A stretch of DNA of 55,564 nt from a bacterium (GTDB lineage: Bacteria; UBP6; UBA1177). The position numbers and the translations under genes were made by a program. How positions within the stretch are numbered: position 1 is the first letter of the stretch; every line of letters starts with the position of its first letter. Below are positions 7,783-16,783 of this stretch, piece by piece. The notes beneath the pieces are model-generated. The model ran no database searches. It had not been told where the DNA came from and worked only from the letters and a program-made list of their open reading frames with translations. Location: contig JAEESW010000001.1 of assembly GCA_016290135.1 (NCBI GenBank), positions 1 to 55,564 on the forward strand. Reading direction: 5' to 3'.

Positions 7783-10700
7783 ATGAGAAACTTAATTCCT
7801 GATCTAAAGCAGCTTGGTTATTTTGACATTGATTCCGATAAAAAATCGGGGTCGGTGGACGCTTCGGTCATGTTCGTGGACATATCCGGTTTCACAAACA
7901 TGACGAGAAAGCTCATGTCGCGCGGAAGCGACGGCGCTGAGACCCTTTCAGTCTTTATGAACACGATATTCAATCCGTTGATCGAGGCTGTATATAATCA
8001 AAACGGCTTTATCCTCAACTTCGCCGGCGACGCGTTCACCGCGGTCTTCAAGGGTGACAACGGCAGGCGTGCAATAACCTCGGCGTTCACGATCCACCGC
8101 TTTTTCACCGAAAATCCTTCGCTCTACCATCGCGGAGAGGCTTTCAAAATTTCGGCTAAGGCAGGAATTTCAATAGGAAAATTCAACTGGATCGCAGCAA
8201 AAGGCGAGGAAAACTTAAGACACTTCCTCTTTTTCGGAGACGTCGTTGACGAGGCTGCCGAAGCGGAACACCACTGCCAGGCAAACGACATATGCATAAA
8301 CGACAAAGTCTATTCGCTTCTCAAAGCCGACTGCGTCACTCACATCAAGGAAGGGGCATACTTTGTCGACGAGCTCCTTGCTCCGGCTGAAGTTACTCCG
8401 GCTGTGACCGAGCCCAAGATCGAAGAACTTGAAATATTCATTCCGCGCACTGTCATCGAGCAGGAGATACCCGGAGAATTCCGCGAAGTCGTCTCTCTTT
8501 TCATCTCCTACAAAATTTCGAAAGAGATGGCTGAGATCGAAAAAATGCTTGAATATTTAGCAAGTTACGTCCAGAAATACGGCGGATACATCAGCGGTTT
8601 CGATTTCGGCGACAAGGGCGCGACACTTCTTGCCCTGTTCGGCGCGCCGGTAAGTTACGAGGACAATCTCGAGCGTGCGATCGACTGCGTTGCCGAGATC
8701 AGGAAAAACTGCAATACCGAGCTCAGAAGCGGAATCACGCAGGGCGTTGTCTACGCCGGATTCGTCGGCAGTCCGAAACGTGCGGCATACACAGCTCTGG
8801 GCGACAACGTAAACCTTTCTGCCAGGATCATGATGAAAACTCCGTACGGCTTCGACTGGATCGCAGGAAAAGCCGCTGAAAAGGCAAAAAGCGTATTTGC
8901 ACTTGAAAGCAAAGGGGAATTCGCGTTCAAAGGGATCGACGTTCCGATCGAGGTCTTCGAGATCCAGGGGCATCTCAAAGTCGAAGAGGACGCTTCGTTC
9001 TCGACAGCTTTCACCGGAAGGACCGATGAACTCAAAACTCTTTCCGAGATCTGCGGCAAATGCCGCGAAGACAAAAAACTCTGCTCCGCCGCGATCTACG
9101 GCGAGGCCGGCATCGGAAAATCGCGCCTGATCTATGAGATCCGCAAGAAATCCGCCGGTGATTTCAGGGTCTTCACGCTGAAAACAGATGCTATCCTCCG
9201 CCAGTCGATGAATATGTTCACGAACTTCTTCCATTCGCTCTTCAACCAGAACGAGAACGCTTCGGCTGACGATAATTTTGCCGCTTTTGAGAAAGTCTGG
9301 AATGCGATCTCGGCTGAGATCGTCAATAAAAAAGAGGCTTTCGAGGCTGCGAGACCTTATATCGAAGCTCTTTCCGGGATCATCCGCGCAGGTTCGGTAT
9401 ATGAACTTCTCGATGCGAAAAACAGATACGAAAACACGATATACGCCGTCTGCGAATTTTTCGTCGCGATAGCCGGGACGAAACCGATGATGATAGTGAT
9501 GGACGATATGCTGACGGTCGACAGCGATTCAGTGGCGATAATCAGAGCGCTGGTGAAGGCTCTCGACGAATACCCGGTAGCGCTTTACATCCTCTCGCGT
9601 CTCAACGACGACGGCACGAAACCCGAGATCCTCGATTCAGAGGGAGACCGCTTCCGCGAAATAGTCATCGACAAAATGCAGAAAAGCGAGATCCCGATGC
9701 TCGTAAAGAACATCCTTGGAGAAAAAGGGAACCGCGAACTCAACGACTTCATATTCTCCCGTACCGACGGCAACCCCTTCTTCATCGAACAGCTCGTCCT
9801 CTTCATGAAGGACAAAAAATATATCCAGAATACAGGAAAGCACTATGCTCTCACAAGCAACAAGACCGAAGTCCCGAGCGGCGTCAACTCGCTTCTTGTC
9901 AGCCGTCTCGACAGACTCTCTCTGCACCTCAAGGACCTTGTTTTCCGCGCTTCGGTCATGGGCAACAACATCGACCTTCTTGTTCTCAACGACATCGCCC
10001 AGGAACAGGACAAACAGAATATCCCGGATCTGCTCAAGGAAGGTGTTGACGAACTCGTCTGGAACGAAGCTTCCTCTCTGCTCTACTCGTTCAGACACGC
10101 TCTTCTCCGCGATGCCGCGTACTCGATGCAGCTCAAGGCGCGTTTGAAGGAGATCCACAGGAAAGTGGCCAACGCCATCGAGAAAAACTACAAGGACGAG
10201 GAAAAATTCTTCTCGACTCTCGCCTTCCACTACGAAAAGGCTGAAGATACCGACAAAGAGACTTTTTACCTCAAAAAAGCAGCTGCTTACGCCAAATCGC
10301 AGTATCACAACCAGGAGGCCGAGAAAATGTACGAGAAACTTTTGGGTGTTCTCAAGGACGAAGCCGAACGCATCAAGATCGGACATAGCCTTGCAAATGT
10401 CTACAAGATCGAAGGAAAGTGGGATCTCGCCGAGAAGATGTTCAAAGAGAGTCTTGAACTTTCCCAGAAGGTCGGCGACGAGCTCCTTATCGCAATAAGT
10501 ATGAAGGAACTTGCCAACATGATGCTCGAGAAAGGGCGTTACGACGAGGCTTCCCCGCTTCTCGACAAAGCCGACGAGCTTTACGAGAAACTTGACGACA
10601 CCAAGGGCAAATGCGATGTCGAAGGCTACCGCGGTCTTATCCACTACTACAAAGGCGAGCTTGATGACGCCGTCGAACATTTCACCGAAAAGCTCCGTCT

Positions 10701-11580
10701 TGCGGAGATCATCGGCGACAAAACGGCGAAAGCCCTCTCTTACCGCTACATGGGCGGTGTCGCATACTACCGCGGCGACTACAAGAAGGCCCTTGAGCAC
10801 TACAAAAACCAGCTCAAGATCTCGAAGGAAAACAAAAACCTGCTCGATGTCGCTGTCGCTGAAAACAACATAGGTCTTGTATATTCCTATCTCAACGACT
10901 TCAAAAACGCTGCAAAATTCTACAGACGCGCACTCGAGACCTACAAAAAAGTCGGTATCAGACAGTATATCTGCTACACGTCGAACAACCTCGGAGAACT
11001 CAAATACTGGCTCGGCGAATACGAAGAGGCGAAATCGCTCATCGAAGACCAGCTCTCGATCGCGACAGAACTCGGTATCCGCAGACACGTCGCCCTTGCG
11101 CACCTCATTCTGGGCAACATCGCTAAAAAAGAGCTCCAGTACGAAAAATCCGAGGAGCATTACCTCCAGGCTATAGCCATTGCGAAAGAACTCAACGCGA
11201 ACAACATCCTGTGCGAGTTCCTCTTTGAATACGCGGATCTGTTTTTCCTCACAAAGAGATACGACAAGGCTATGGAACTCAGCAAGGAAGCAGAAAAGAT
11301 CATTGCCGAAGTCAACCGCAACGATCTCCAGTTCAAGAATCTTCTTTTCCAGTGGAAGCTCATCTCGCTGAAGGAGCCGGAAAGGGCAGTCGAAGGGATC
11401 AAAAAAATGATAACCGACGATCTTTCGGGCGAAATGCTGGCAGCCACAAAGGTCGGGCTCTTCAACCTGACGCACGAGGAACATTACCGCAAAGAGGCGA
11501 TCGAACTTATAGAATCCCTCTATGCGACAGCTCCGAAAATACTCTACAAAGAGACTCTTGCCGCTTTGAGATCAAAATAG
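7783..11580 (+). CDS. Soluble-adenylyl-cyclase-like protein: two class III cyclase domains, ATPase, TPR repeats
   Basis: A 1265-residue cytoplasmic signalling protein. Residues 25-190 are a class III nucleotide cyclase domain with both metal-binding Asp positions (D33 in FVDISGFT, D83 in NFAGDAF). Residues 222-405 are a second cyclase domain that lacks the first Asp but keeps FGDKGATLLALFG and LGDNVNLSAR, the substrate-recognition half. Together they match the C1/C2 layout of mammalian soluble adenylyl cyclase. A P-loop ATPase follows (GEAGIGKSR at about 440-448) with an Asp-rich MIVMDD Walker B, then TPR repeats from about 835 to 1150. Product (cAMP or cGMP) and input signal cannot be told from sequence. 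The ATG at 7783 is preferred over an upstream TTG at 7768; AGGT is nearby. Confidence 0.93.
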   Translation: MRNLIPDLKQLGYFDIDSDKKSGSVDASVMFVDISGFTNMTRKLMSRGSDGAETLSVFMNTIFNPLIEAVYNQNGFILNFAGDAFTAVFKGDNGRRAITSAFTIHRFFTENPSLYHRGEAFKISAKAGISIGKFNWIAAKGEENLRHFLFFGDVVDEAAEAEHHCQANDICINDKVYSLLKADCVTHIKEGAYFVDELLAPAEVTPAVTEPKIEELEIFIPRTVIEQEIPGEFREVVSLFISYKISKEMAEIEKMLEYLASYVQKYGGYISGFDFGDKGATLLALFGAPVSYEDNLERAIDCVAEIRKNCNTELRSGITQGVVYAGFVGSPKRAAYTALGDNVNLSARIMMKTPYGFDWIAGKAAEKAKSVFALESKGEFAFKGIDVPIEVFEIQGHLKVEEDASFSTAFTGRTDELKTLSEICGKCREDKKLCSAAIYGEAGIGKSRLIYEIRKKSAGDFRVFTLKTDAILRQSMNMFTNFFHSLFNQNENASADDNFAAFEKVWNAISAEIVNKKEAFEAARPYIEALSGIIRAGSVYELLDAKNRYENTIYAVCEFFVAIAGTKPMMIVMDDMLTVDSDSVAIIRALVKALDEYPVALYILSRLNDDGTKPEILDSEGDRFREIVIDKMQKSEIPMLVKNILGEKGNRELNDFIFSRTDGNPFFIEQLVLFMKDKKYIQNTGKHYALTSNKTEVPSGVNSLLVSRLDRLSLHLKDLVFRASVMGNNIDLLVLNDIAQEQDKQNIPDLLKEGVDELVWNEASSLLYSFRHALLRDAAYSMQLKARLKEIHRKVANAIEKNYKDEEKFFSTLAFHYEKAEDTDKETFYLKKAAAYAKSQYHNQEAEKMYEKLLGVLKDEAERIKIGHSLANVYKIEGKWDLAEKMFKESLELSQKVGDELLIAISMKELANMMLEKGRYDEASPLLDKADELYEKLDDTKGKCDVEGYRGLIHYYKGELDDAVEHFTEKLRLAEIIGDKTAKALSYRYMGGVAYYRGDYKKALEHYKNQLKISKENKNLLDVAVAENNIGLVYSYLNDFKNAAKFYRRALETYKKVGIRQYICYTSNNLGELKYWLGEYEEAKSLIEDQLSIATELGIRRHVALAHLILGNIAKKELQYEKSEEHYLQAIAIAKELNANNILCEFLFEYADLFFLTKRYDKAMELSKEAEKIIAEVNRNDLQFKNLLFQWKLISLKEPERAVEGIKKMITDDLSGEMLAATKVGLFNLTHEEHYRKEAIELIESLYATAPKILYKETLAALRSK

Positions 11581-11648
11581 CAAAGAACAGCCAACATATT
11601 GATTTTATTGAGTAAATACGGTATTTCTGTATAGAGACGGACCTTTTT

Positions 11649-12755
11649 TCAGATACTTTTCACAAAGAATTCCTTTATTTTTTCCGCAACGAAAGAGACT
11701 TCCTTTTCCCCCAGATGCTCTCCTATCGGAAGCGAAAGAAGCGTTTTTGATTCTTTGACTGCGCGGTAACCGCCGCAATAGTCAGAATGTCCGGCAAAAG
11801 CGGGCTGCTCCGGAAGTGAAAGCGGATAGTGGATACCGGTTTCTACTCCGCAATTTTTCAAATATTCCTGCAGGTTATCCCGTTTTTCAGTCTTTATGAC
11901 AAACAAGTGCCAAGCATCCAGAGTTTCAGGATAAAATTTTGGAAGAACGATCTCCGTGACATCCGAAAGCCGCTTGATATACATTTCCGCGACACGGTTT
12001 CTCGCTTCGACCCATTCGTCCAAGTGTCTCAGCTTGACATTGAGAACTGCCGCCTGAAGAGTGTCCATCCTTGAATTTATTCCGGCGAACTCGTGAAAAT
12101 ATTTCAATGATCTTCCGTGGTTGCAGAATTTGCGCGCTTTTTCGGCAAGTTTTTCATCATTCAGAAGTATCGCCCCTGCGTCTCCTGCCGCTCCTAAAAC
12201 TTTGCCGGGATAGAAGCTGAATCCTGCTCCGTCTGCAAGACTCCCCGCCTTTTTCCCGCGGTAAAGCGCACCGTGAGCCTGAGCGGCGTCTTCAAAAAGT
12301 TTCAGATCATGCTTTTCAGCAATTTTTTTCAGCACATCCATGTCTGCCGGATGCCCGTAAAGATGAACTGCAATAATTGCAGAAGTATTCGGATTTATTA
12401 AAGATTCTACGCTTTCAGGTAAAATCGTGAAATCTTCCTTTATGTCGGCGAAAACAGGCTTCAGTCCGTTCGATACAGCCGCTTCGGCGGTCGCAATGAA
12501 CGTGTTTGCCGGAAGAATGACTTCGCTCCCTCTCGGCAGATCATGGACTTTCAAGATAGCCGTCAGCGCATCCGTTCCGTTTCCACAGGAAATACAGTGA
12601 CTTGCACCGCAGTAAGCCGCAAAACCGGCCTCGAATCTCTTAACTTCCGCCCCTTTTATGAAGTCCGCTTCGGCAAAAACCGCCTGAACAGAGCTGTCGA
12701 TCTCGCTTTTAAGCTCCGCATACTGTTTCTTGAGGTCTAAAAACTTAACTTCCAT
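11649..12755 (-). CDS. DegT/DnrJ/EryC1/StrS-family PLP aminotransferase
   Basis: A 368-residue sugar aminotransferase of the DegT family. These use pyridoxal phosphate to aminate nucleotide-linked keto-sugars for surface polysaccharides. The N-terminus EVKFLDLKKQYAEL is typical, K185 in SFYPGKVLGAAGDAG is the PLP-binding lysine and D156 in LFEDAAQAHGA contacts the pyridine nitrogen. An in-frame ATG at 12770 overlaps the upstream stop as ATGCGTGA; the ATG at 12755 gives the standard family N-terminus. Either way it is tightly coupled to the DUF1846 gene. The exact sugar substrate is unknown. It lies far from the polysaccharide cluster at 48.6 kb. Confidence 0.92.
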   Translation of the reverse strand: MEVKFLDLKKQYAELKSEIDSSVQAVFAEADFIKGAEVKRFEAGFAAYCGASHCISCGNGTDALTAILKVHDLPRGSEVILPANTFIATAEAAVSNGLKPVFADIKEDFTILPESVESLINPNTSAIIAVHLYGHPADMDVLKKIAEKHDLKLFEDAAQAHGALYRGKKAGSLADGAGFSFYPGKVLGAAGDAGAILLNDEKLAEKARKFCNHGRSLKYFHEFAGINSRMDTLQAAVLNVKLRHLDEWVEARNRVAEMYIKRLSDVTEIVLPKFYPETLDAWHLFVIKTEKRDNLQEYLKNCGVETGIHYPLSLPEQPAFAGHSDYCGGYRAVKESKTLLSLPIGEHLGEKEVSFVAEKIKEFFVKSI

Positions 12756-12762
12756 AATGATA

Positions 12763-14280
12763 TCACGCATTTACGAGGTGAGTTGTTGCAAATTCGGGTT
12801 CGCTCGTGACATTGAGACCGAGCTTTCTGAGCCCCATTTCATCACCCGGAGTCGGGATATGCGTCAGATGGACTTCGCAGCCGCGCAGATCCTTGAGTTT
12901 TTCCATCGCGAATGCCGCAGAGGGGTTGTAAGCCGCGCTTATCGCAAGTGCTATCAGAGCCTCCTCGACATCGAGGCTGACGTTTCCGCGCATAAAAATA
13001 TTCTGTTTGAGGTGGGCCACCATCTCGGTGATGTGATTCGGAATAAGCGGGATTTCCTTGGGAATTCCCGCGAGTTTTTTGACCGCGTTGATCACCATTG
13101 CCGAAGCCGCGTGCATGAAAGGAGAATTGCTTCCAGTCACAAATTCACCGTTTTTAAGCTCGATTGCCGCACCGGAATAGGTTCCGTCACTCCCTTTGCC
13201 TTTGACCTTCGCATCGAAAGCAGCCTTTTTCGCATACTCCGAAACGACTCTGTCAGAAGGTTTGGCACCGATATTTTTCATAATCATTTCAGCGCGTTGA
13301 GCCGTTTCCTCATTGACCAGGCCCATCGCGTATTCACAGGAATAGCGGTAGTATCTGCGGATGATCTCCTGCTTCGAAGCCTCCTGGACCGCCTCGTCGT
13401 CGATGATCCCGAATCCTGCACGGTTGACACCCATGTCGGTCGGTGATTTGTAGACTGAAGGCTGCCCCGTGATCTTCTCGATTATCCGTCTGACAAGCGG
13501 GAACGCCTCAAGGTCGCGGTTGTAGTTGACAGCGACTTCGCCGTAAGCCTCGAAGTGGAAGTTGTCCATCATGTTGACGTCCTTGAGGTCGCAGGTCGCC
13601 GATTCGTATGCGACGTTGACCAGGTGTTTGAGCGGCAGGTTCCAGATGGGGAAAGTCTCGAACTTGGCATAACCCGCGTTCACGCCGCGCTGATTCTCGT
13701 GGTAAAGCTGACTCAGGCAGGTCGCGAACTTTCCGCTGCCCGGGCCGGGGCCTGTGACGACGACTATCGGTTTTTCGGTCTCGATGAAGGCGTTTTTGCC
13801 GTAACCTTCAGGACTTACGATCGTATCAACATCGGTCGGATAACCTTTCGTGAAACTGTGGGTGTAAACTTTTACGCCGCGCCTTTCGAGCTTGTTTTTG
13901 AAGGCTTCCGCAGCGGGCTGACCGTTGAAACGGGTGATGACAACAGCTCTCACCGTGACTCCGCGGTCGGTGAAATCGTCGATAGTCCGCATCGTGTCGG
14001 CATCGTAGGAAACACCGAAATCGGCACGCATCTTCCTTTTCTCGATATCTCCGGCGTAGATGCACATGATGACCTCGGCATCATCCTTGATCATCTGCAG
14101 GAGGCGCATTTTGACATTGGGATCGAAGCCCGGCAGGACACGCGCTGCATGGTAGTCGTACATGATTTTGCCGCCGAACTCGAGATAGAGCTTGTTGTTG
14201 AACATTTTTACACGTTCAAGGATCGCTTTGGATTGTTCTTCCAGATACTTTTCGTTGTTGAAACCGATTTTAAAGACCAT
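12763..14280 (-). CDS. DUF1846-family protein
   Basis: A 505-residue cytoplasmic protein matching the DUF1846 family in length and motifs: VFKIGFNNEKYLEEQ at the N-terminus, YHAARVLPGFDPNVKMRLL, VVVTGPGPGSGKFATCLSQLYHE (P-loop-like) and CDLKDVNMMDNFH. The family is widespread in anaerobes and has solved structures but no firmly established reaction that I know of; nucleotide binding is likely from the GPGPGSGK loop. A longer frame starts at 14316, but the ATG at 14280 has a GGGGGA site. It is first in a two-gene reverse operon with the DegT aminotransferase. Confidence 0.92.
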   Translation of the reverse strand: MVFKIGFNNEKYLEEQSKAILERVKMFNNKLYLEFGGKIMYDYHAARVLPGFDPNVKMRLLQMIKDDAEVIMCIYAGDIEKRKMRADFGVSYDADTMRTIDDFTDRGVTVRAVVITRFNGQPAAEAFKNKLERRGVKVYTHSFTKGYPTDVDTIVSPEGYGKNAFIETEKPIVVVTGPGPGSGKFATCLSQLYHENQRGVNAGYAKFETFPIWNLPLKHLVNVAYESATCDLKDVNMMDNFHFEAYGEVAVNYNRDLEAFPLVRRIIEKITGQPSVYKSPTDMGVNRAGFGIIDDEAVQEASKQEIIRRYYRYSCEYAMGLVNEETAQRAEMIMKNIGAKPSDRVVSEYAKKAAFDAKVKGKGSDGTYSGAAIELKNGEFVTGSNSPFMHAASAMVINAVKKLAGIPKEIPLIPNHITEMVAHLKQNIFMRGNVSLDVEEALIALAISAAYNPSAAFAMEKLKDLRGCEVHLTHIPTPGDEMGLRKLGLNVTSEPEFATTHLVNA

Positions 14281-14338
14281 TTTTCCCCCATTTTTGACCG
14301 AAACGTTGCAACTCAAAAAAAACTCAAAAACGGGATTC

Positions 14339-14368
14339 AGTATATAGAGAAAAATTTTTTCAAGGCAA
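14339..14368 (-). promoter_or_regulatory. Predicted promoter of the DUF1846-aminotransferase operon
   Basis: Reverse strand: TTGCCT (14363-14368), 18 bases, TATACT (14339-14344); an overlapping TATATA gives a 16-base spacer. It lies about 60 bases upstream of the start. Confidence 0.45.
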
Positions 14369-14395
14369 GGAAAAAATCGCCTTTCGGAAAACTTT

Positions 14396-14545
14396 TCAGT
14401 TCAGCCCTTTGACCAGATCCCTGATCCGTTTTTTCGAGATGCAGCGCTTGAAGCCCCAGCCGGATTTTATGGCTTCCTCGATTTTTCCGAGAAGCAGGAC
14501 CCGGTAAAGCGGAAGATTGCTGACGCCCGGCATGACAATCGTCAT
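14396..14545 (-). pseudogene. Short ORF, probable C-terminal remnant of an unknown gene
   Basis: A 49-codon reverse frame ending at 14396. It reads like a genuine protein end: SNLPLYRVLLLGKIEEAIK, then GWGFKRCISKKRIRDLVKG. The frame extends upstream through a GTG at 14575 to a stop, but no ribosome-binding site precedes either start, so it is more likely a decayed 3' end than an active small gene. It sits in the 370-base gap between the DUF1846 operon and the hipB-like gene, and the hipBA locus may have disrupted it. The family is unknown. Confidence 0.35.
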
Positions 14546-14580
14546 TCTGCGGGAGCGATGCGGCAGAAGAATCACAATAG

Positions 14581-14630
14581 CGCTAATATTGTATCAAAAA
14601 CTTGACTTTTTAGTCAATAAACGCTAATAT
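14581..14630 (+). promoter_or_regulatory. hipB promoter with operator-like repeats
   Basis: TTGACT (14602-14607), exactly 17 bases, TAATAT (14625-14630). The -35 box is one arm of a perfect inverted repeat, TTGACT-TTTT-AGTCAA (14602-14617). The -10 box lies inside the second of two direct repeats CGCTAATAT at 14581-14589 and 14622-14630, 41 bases apart, about four helical turns. This is what an autoregulated HipB-type operator would look like. Binding is inferred. Confidence 0.65.
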
Positions 14631-14653
14631 GTTGGCGATTTTTGAGGTGAAAG

Positions 14654-14929
14654 ATGATAGTGCTGAAAACTCCGCAGGAAATGGCGGTCGATGCCGCGAA
14701 ACGCTTCAAGGAAATGAGGAAAGCGAAAAAGATCACCATAAAAAAACTGAGCGTGGATAGCGGTGTTCCCTATTCAACGATCAGACGCTTTGAAAGCAGC
14801 GGCGAAATATCGTTTCTGTCACTTGTGAAAATCGTTTCGACCGTCGGCGAAGACGAAGAGATAACAAATATGTTCGCAAGACGCATACCCGTATCGATAG
14901 AGGAGATAATCCGTGAAAACCGCAGATAG
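14654..14929 (+). CDS. hipB: HipB-like helix-turn-helix antitoxin
   Basis: A 91-residue XRE-type DNA-binding protein. Residues 15-65 carry the helix-turn-helix (ITIKKLSVDSGVPYSTIRRFE, with SFLSLVKIVSTV as the following helix). It is assigned as a HipB-type antitoxin because the next gene begins as a HipA kinase and overlaps its end by 17 bases, the usual hipBA order. Antitoxin and autorepressor roles are inferred from the family. The toxin gene is broken, so this may now be an orphan regulator. The start has GAGGTG seven bases upstream. Confidence 0.8.
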   Translation: MIVLKTPQEMAVDAAKRFKEMRKAKKITIKKLSVDSGVPYSTIRRFESSGEISFLSLVKIVSTVGEDEEITNMFARRIPVSIEEIIRENRR

Positions 14930-15138
14930 GACCGAAGTTTTTTTGGACGGAAAAAAGGTGGGAACGATCGCGCCCTATCAGAAGCGGAGAAGGAAAAAAT
15001 CCCACAATTAAGGATATTCTCACCGTTGCGAAAAAAATAGGATTAAAAGAATCTGCTGCAAGACAAATAGCCGAAAATGTTGAGGAAACAGTAAAGAGGC
15101 GGCTTGGCGGAATTATGAAAAAGGCGGAGAGACTCTGA
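14913..15138 (+). pseudogene. hipA: hipA toxin kinase, internal deletion remnant
   Basis: A GTG at 14913 with AGGAGAT just upstream begins VKTADRTEVFLDGKKVGTI, the normal HipA N-terminal opening, then runs into KRRRKKSHN and a stop near 15009. A second frame resumes at about 15001 with PTIKDILTVAKKIGLKES and ends KKAERL at 15138, like a normal HipA C-terminus. Roughly 40 codons at each end survive from a protein normally about 400 residues long, so the whole kinase core is deleted and the junction is out of frame (near 14990-15005). The reading start is intact, so the loss looks like one deletion rather than gradual decay. Confidence 0.75.
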
Positions 15139-15213
15139 TTTCGACCACCGAAAATACTGCATGTAAAATTCCCTGCGATCTGCGGCAACCTGTCAAAAAA
15201 TAAAAAAATTTTT

Positions 15214-15241
15214 TTGTGCTAAAAACAAATATGACTATATT
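15214..15241 (+). promoter_or_regulatory. Predicted promoter of the threonine dehydrogenase gene
   Basis: TTGTGC (15214-15219), 16 bases, TATATT (15236-15241), about 65 bases before the start codon. The untranslated leader is GC-rich (GCGGTCTGCGCGGGCG). Moderate confidence. Confidence 0.4.
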
Positions 15242-15306
15242 CCCGTTTTTGTAAAAGTCCGCGGTCTGCGCGGGCGTTATTATGTGGTTTTTTATTGGAG
15301 AAGAAA

Positions 15307-16266
15307 ATGAAAAGAATTCTTGTTGTGGGTGCCAGCGGTCAGATCGGAAGCGAGCTTGTTCCCGAACTTAGAAGGATTTACGGTGAAAACAATGTCGTTG
15401 CGGCTGATCTCAAGGATCCGTCCCAGCTTGCCCCGACACTTGTCAACGGTATTTACGAACAGGCGGACATTCTCGATACGGCAAGACTTGTCGAAATCAT
15501 CAAAAAATACAACATCGACGCGGTCTACAACCTTGTCGCGCTTCTTTCGAGCGTCGGCGAGCAGAAGCCGCAGCTTTCCTGGAAGATCAACCTCGGCGGT
15601 CTTATGAACCTTCTCGAGATCGGCAGAGAGCTTCATTTCCAGCTTTTCACTCCGAGTTCGATCGGTTCTTTCGGCCCGGCAACTCCGAAGGACAACACTC
15701 CGCAGGACACGATCCAGCGCCCCACTTCGATGTACGGCGTTACGAAAGTCGCGGGCGAACTTCTCTGCGACTACTACTATAAAAAATACGGCGTCGACAC
15801 GAGAGGCGTCAGATTCCCGGGCATCATTTCGAATGTCACGCTTCCCGGCGGCGGAACGACAGACTATGCAGTCGACATCTACTACGAAGCGATCAAAAAA
15901 CATCACTACACCTGCTACATCAAAGCGGGAACATACATGGACATGATGTATATGCCCGACTGCCTCAAGGCTGCAATCGGCGTTATGGAAGCCGATTCTT
16001 CGAGATTCATCCACAGAAACTGCTTCAACGTCGCTTCGATGAGCTTCGAGCCTGAGCAGATCGCAGCTGCGATCAAAAAGGTCATCCCCGATTTCACGAT
16101 GGATTACGACATCGACCCGGTAAGACAGGGCATCGCTGAAAGCTGGCCGAACAAAATGGACGATTCCTGCGCGAGAGCGGAATGGGACTGGGCGCCTTCC
16201 TACGATCTGGACAGTATGACTGAGGATATGATCAAAGTTCTCAGCAAAAGATTGTTGAATAAATAA
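15307..16266 (+). CDS. L-threonine 3-dehydrogenase, epimerase/SDR type
   Basis: A 319-residue NAD-dependent extended SDR enzyme. It has the Rossmann motif GASGQIGSEL, catalytic SSIGSFGP and YGVTK (Tyr-xxx-Lys), and the signature TLPGGGTTDYAVDIYYEA typical of short-chain-type threonine dehydrogenases. These oxidise L-threonine to 2-amino-3-ketobutyrate, which is split to glycine and acetyl-CoA by a ligase not seen here. The ATG at 15307 with GGAGAAG upstream is preferred over a TTG at 15295. It is followed by mscL after 15 bases, so the two are probably co-transcribed. Confidence 0.88.
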   Translation: MKRILVVGASGQIGSELVPELRRIYGENNVVAADLKDPSQLAPTLVNGIYEQADILDTARLVEIIKKYNIDAVYNLVALLSSVGEQKPQLSWKINLGGLMNLLEIGRELHFQLFTPSSIGSFGPATPKDNTPQDTIQRPTSMYGVTKVAGELLCDYYYKKYGVDTRGVRFPGIISNVTLPGGGTTDYAVDIYYEAIKKHHYTCYIKAGTYMDMMYMPDCLKAAIGVMEADSSRFIHRNCFNVASMSFEPEQIAAAIKKVIPDFTMDYDIDPVRQGIAESWPNKMDDSCARAEWDWAPSYDLDSMTEDMIKVLSKRLLNK

Positions 16267-16281
16267 CCAAAGGAGAGAAAA

Positions 16282-16731
16282 ATGAAAAATCTGCTTAAGG
16301 AATTCAAAGATTTCGCAATGAAGGGAAATGTTATGGACATGGCTGTCGGTATCATCATCGGCGGTGCGTTCGGCAAGATCGTAACTTCGGTCGTCAACGA
16401 TGTCATCATGCCGCTCATCGGTCTTATCGTCGGCGGTGTCAACTTTACCGACCTCGCCGTCACTCTGAAAGAAGCTGTTCCCGCTGCTGAAGGCGTTGCG
16501 GCAAAACCTGCTGTCCTTCTGAAATACGGAAACTTCCTTCAGACCACTTTCGATTTCCTCATCGTTGCGTTTTCGATCTTCCTTTTCATCAAAATAATCA
16601 ACACGGCTAAAGAAAAACTCGAAAGAGCTAACAAGGCTGCTGAAGAGGCTGCTGCAGCTGCTGCTCCGGCACCGGCTCCGGATCCTCAGATCGTTCTTCT
16701 TACCGAGATCAGGGACCTTCTCAAAAAGTAA
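16282..16731 (+). CDS. mscL: Large-conductance mechanosensitive channel MscL
   Basis: A 149-residue inner-membrane channel that opens under hypo-osmotic stress. The family start [20 protein letters not shown], the pore helix TM1 with [20 protein letters not shown]2 ([17 protein letters not shown]) and the C-terminal helix ending [10 protein letters not shown] are all present. An Ala/Pro-rich stretch between TM2 and the last helix (about 120-135) makes it slightly longer than E. coli MscL. It has a good AAGGAGAG site and probably shares a transcript with the upstream dehydrogenase. Confidence 0.96.
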   Translation: MKNLLKEFKDFAMKGNVMDMAVGIIIGGAFGKIVTSVVNDVIMPLIGLIVGGVNFTDLAVTLKEAVPAAEGVAAKPAVLLKYGNFLQTTFDFLIVAFSIFLFIKIINTAKEKLERANKAAEEAAAAAAPAPAPDPQIVLLTEIRDLLKK

Positions 16732-16748
16732 CCGTTTTTTCGTTCTTT

Positions 16749-16764
16749 TCCGTTGGTCAACGGA
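16749..16764 (+). terminator. Weak hairpin between mscL and the sulfotransferase gene
   Basis: TCCGTTG (16749-16755) and CAACGGA (16758-16764) form a 7-bp stem with a 2-base gap, followed by TATTCTTT rather than a clean T run. It could be a weak terminator or just a palindrome. Confidence 0.3.
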
Positions 16765-16783
16765 TATTCTTTAAAGGTGAAAA

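Noticed and set aside
9637-11484. 615-codon open frame on the minus strand
   Set aside because: It is the shadow of the high-codon-bias cyclase/TPR gene. Composition (Phe/Val/Asp-rich) follows the antisense of its codons and there is no start signal or known domain.
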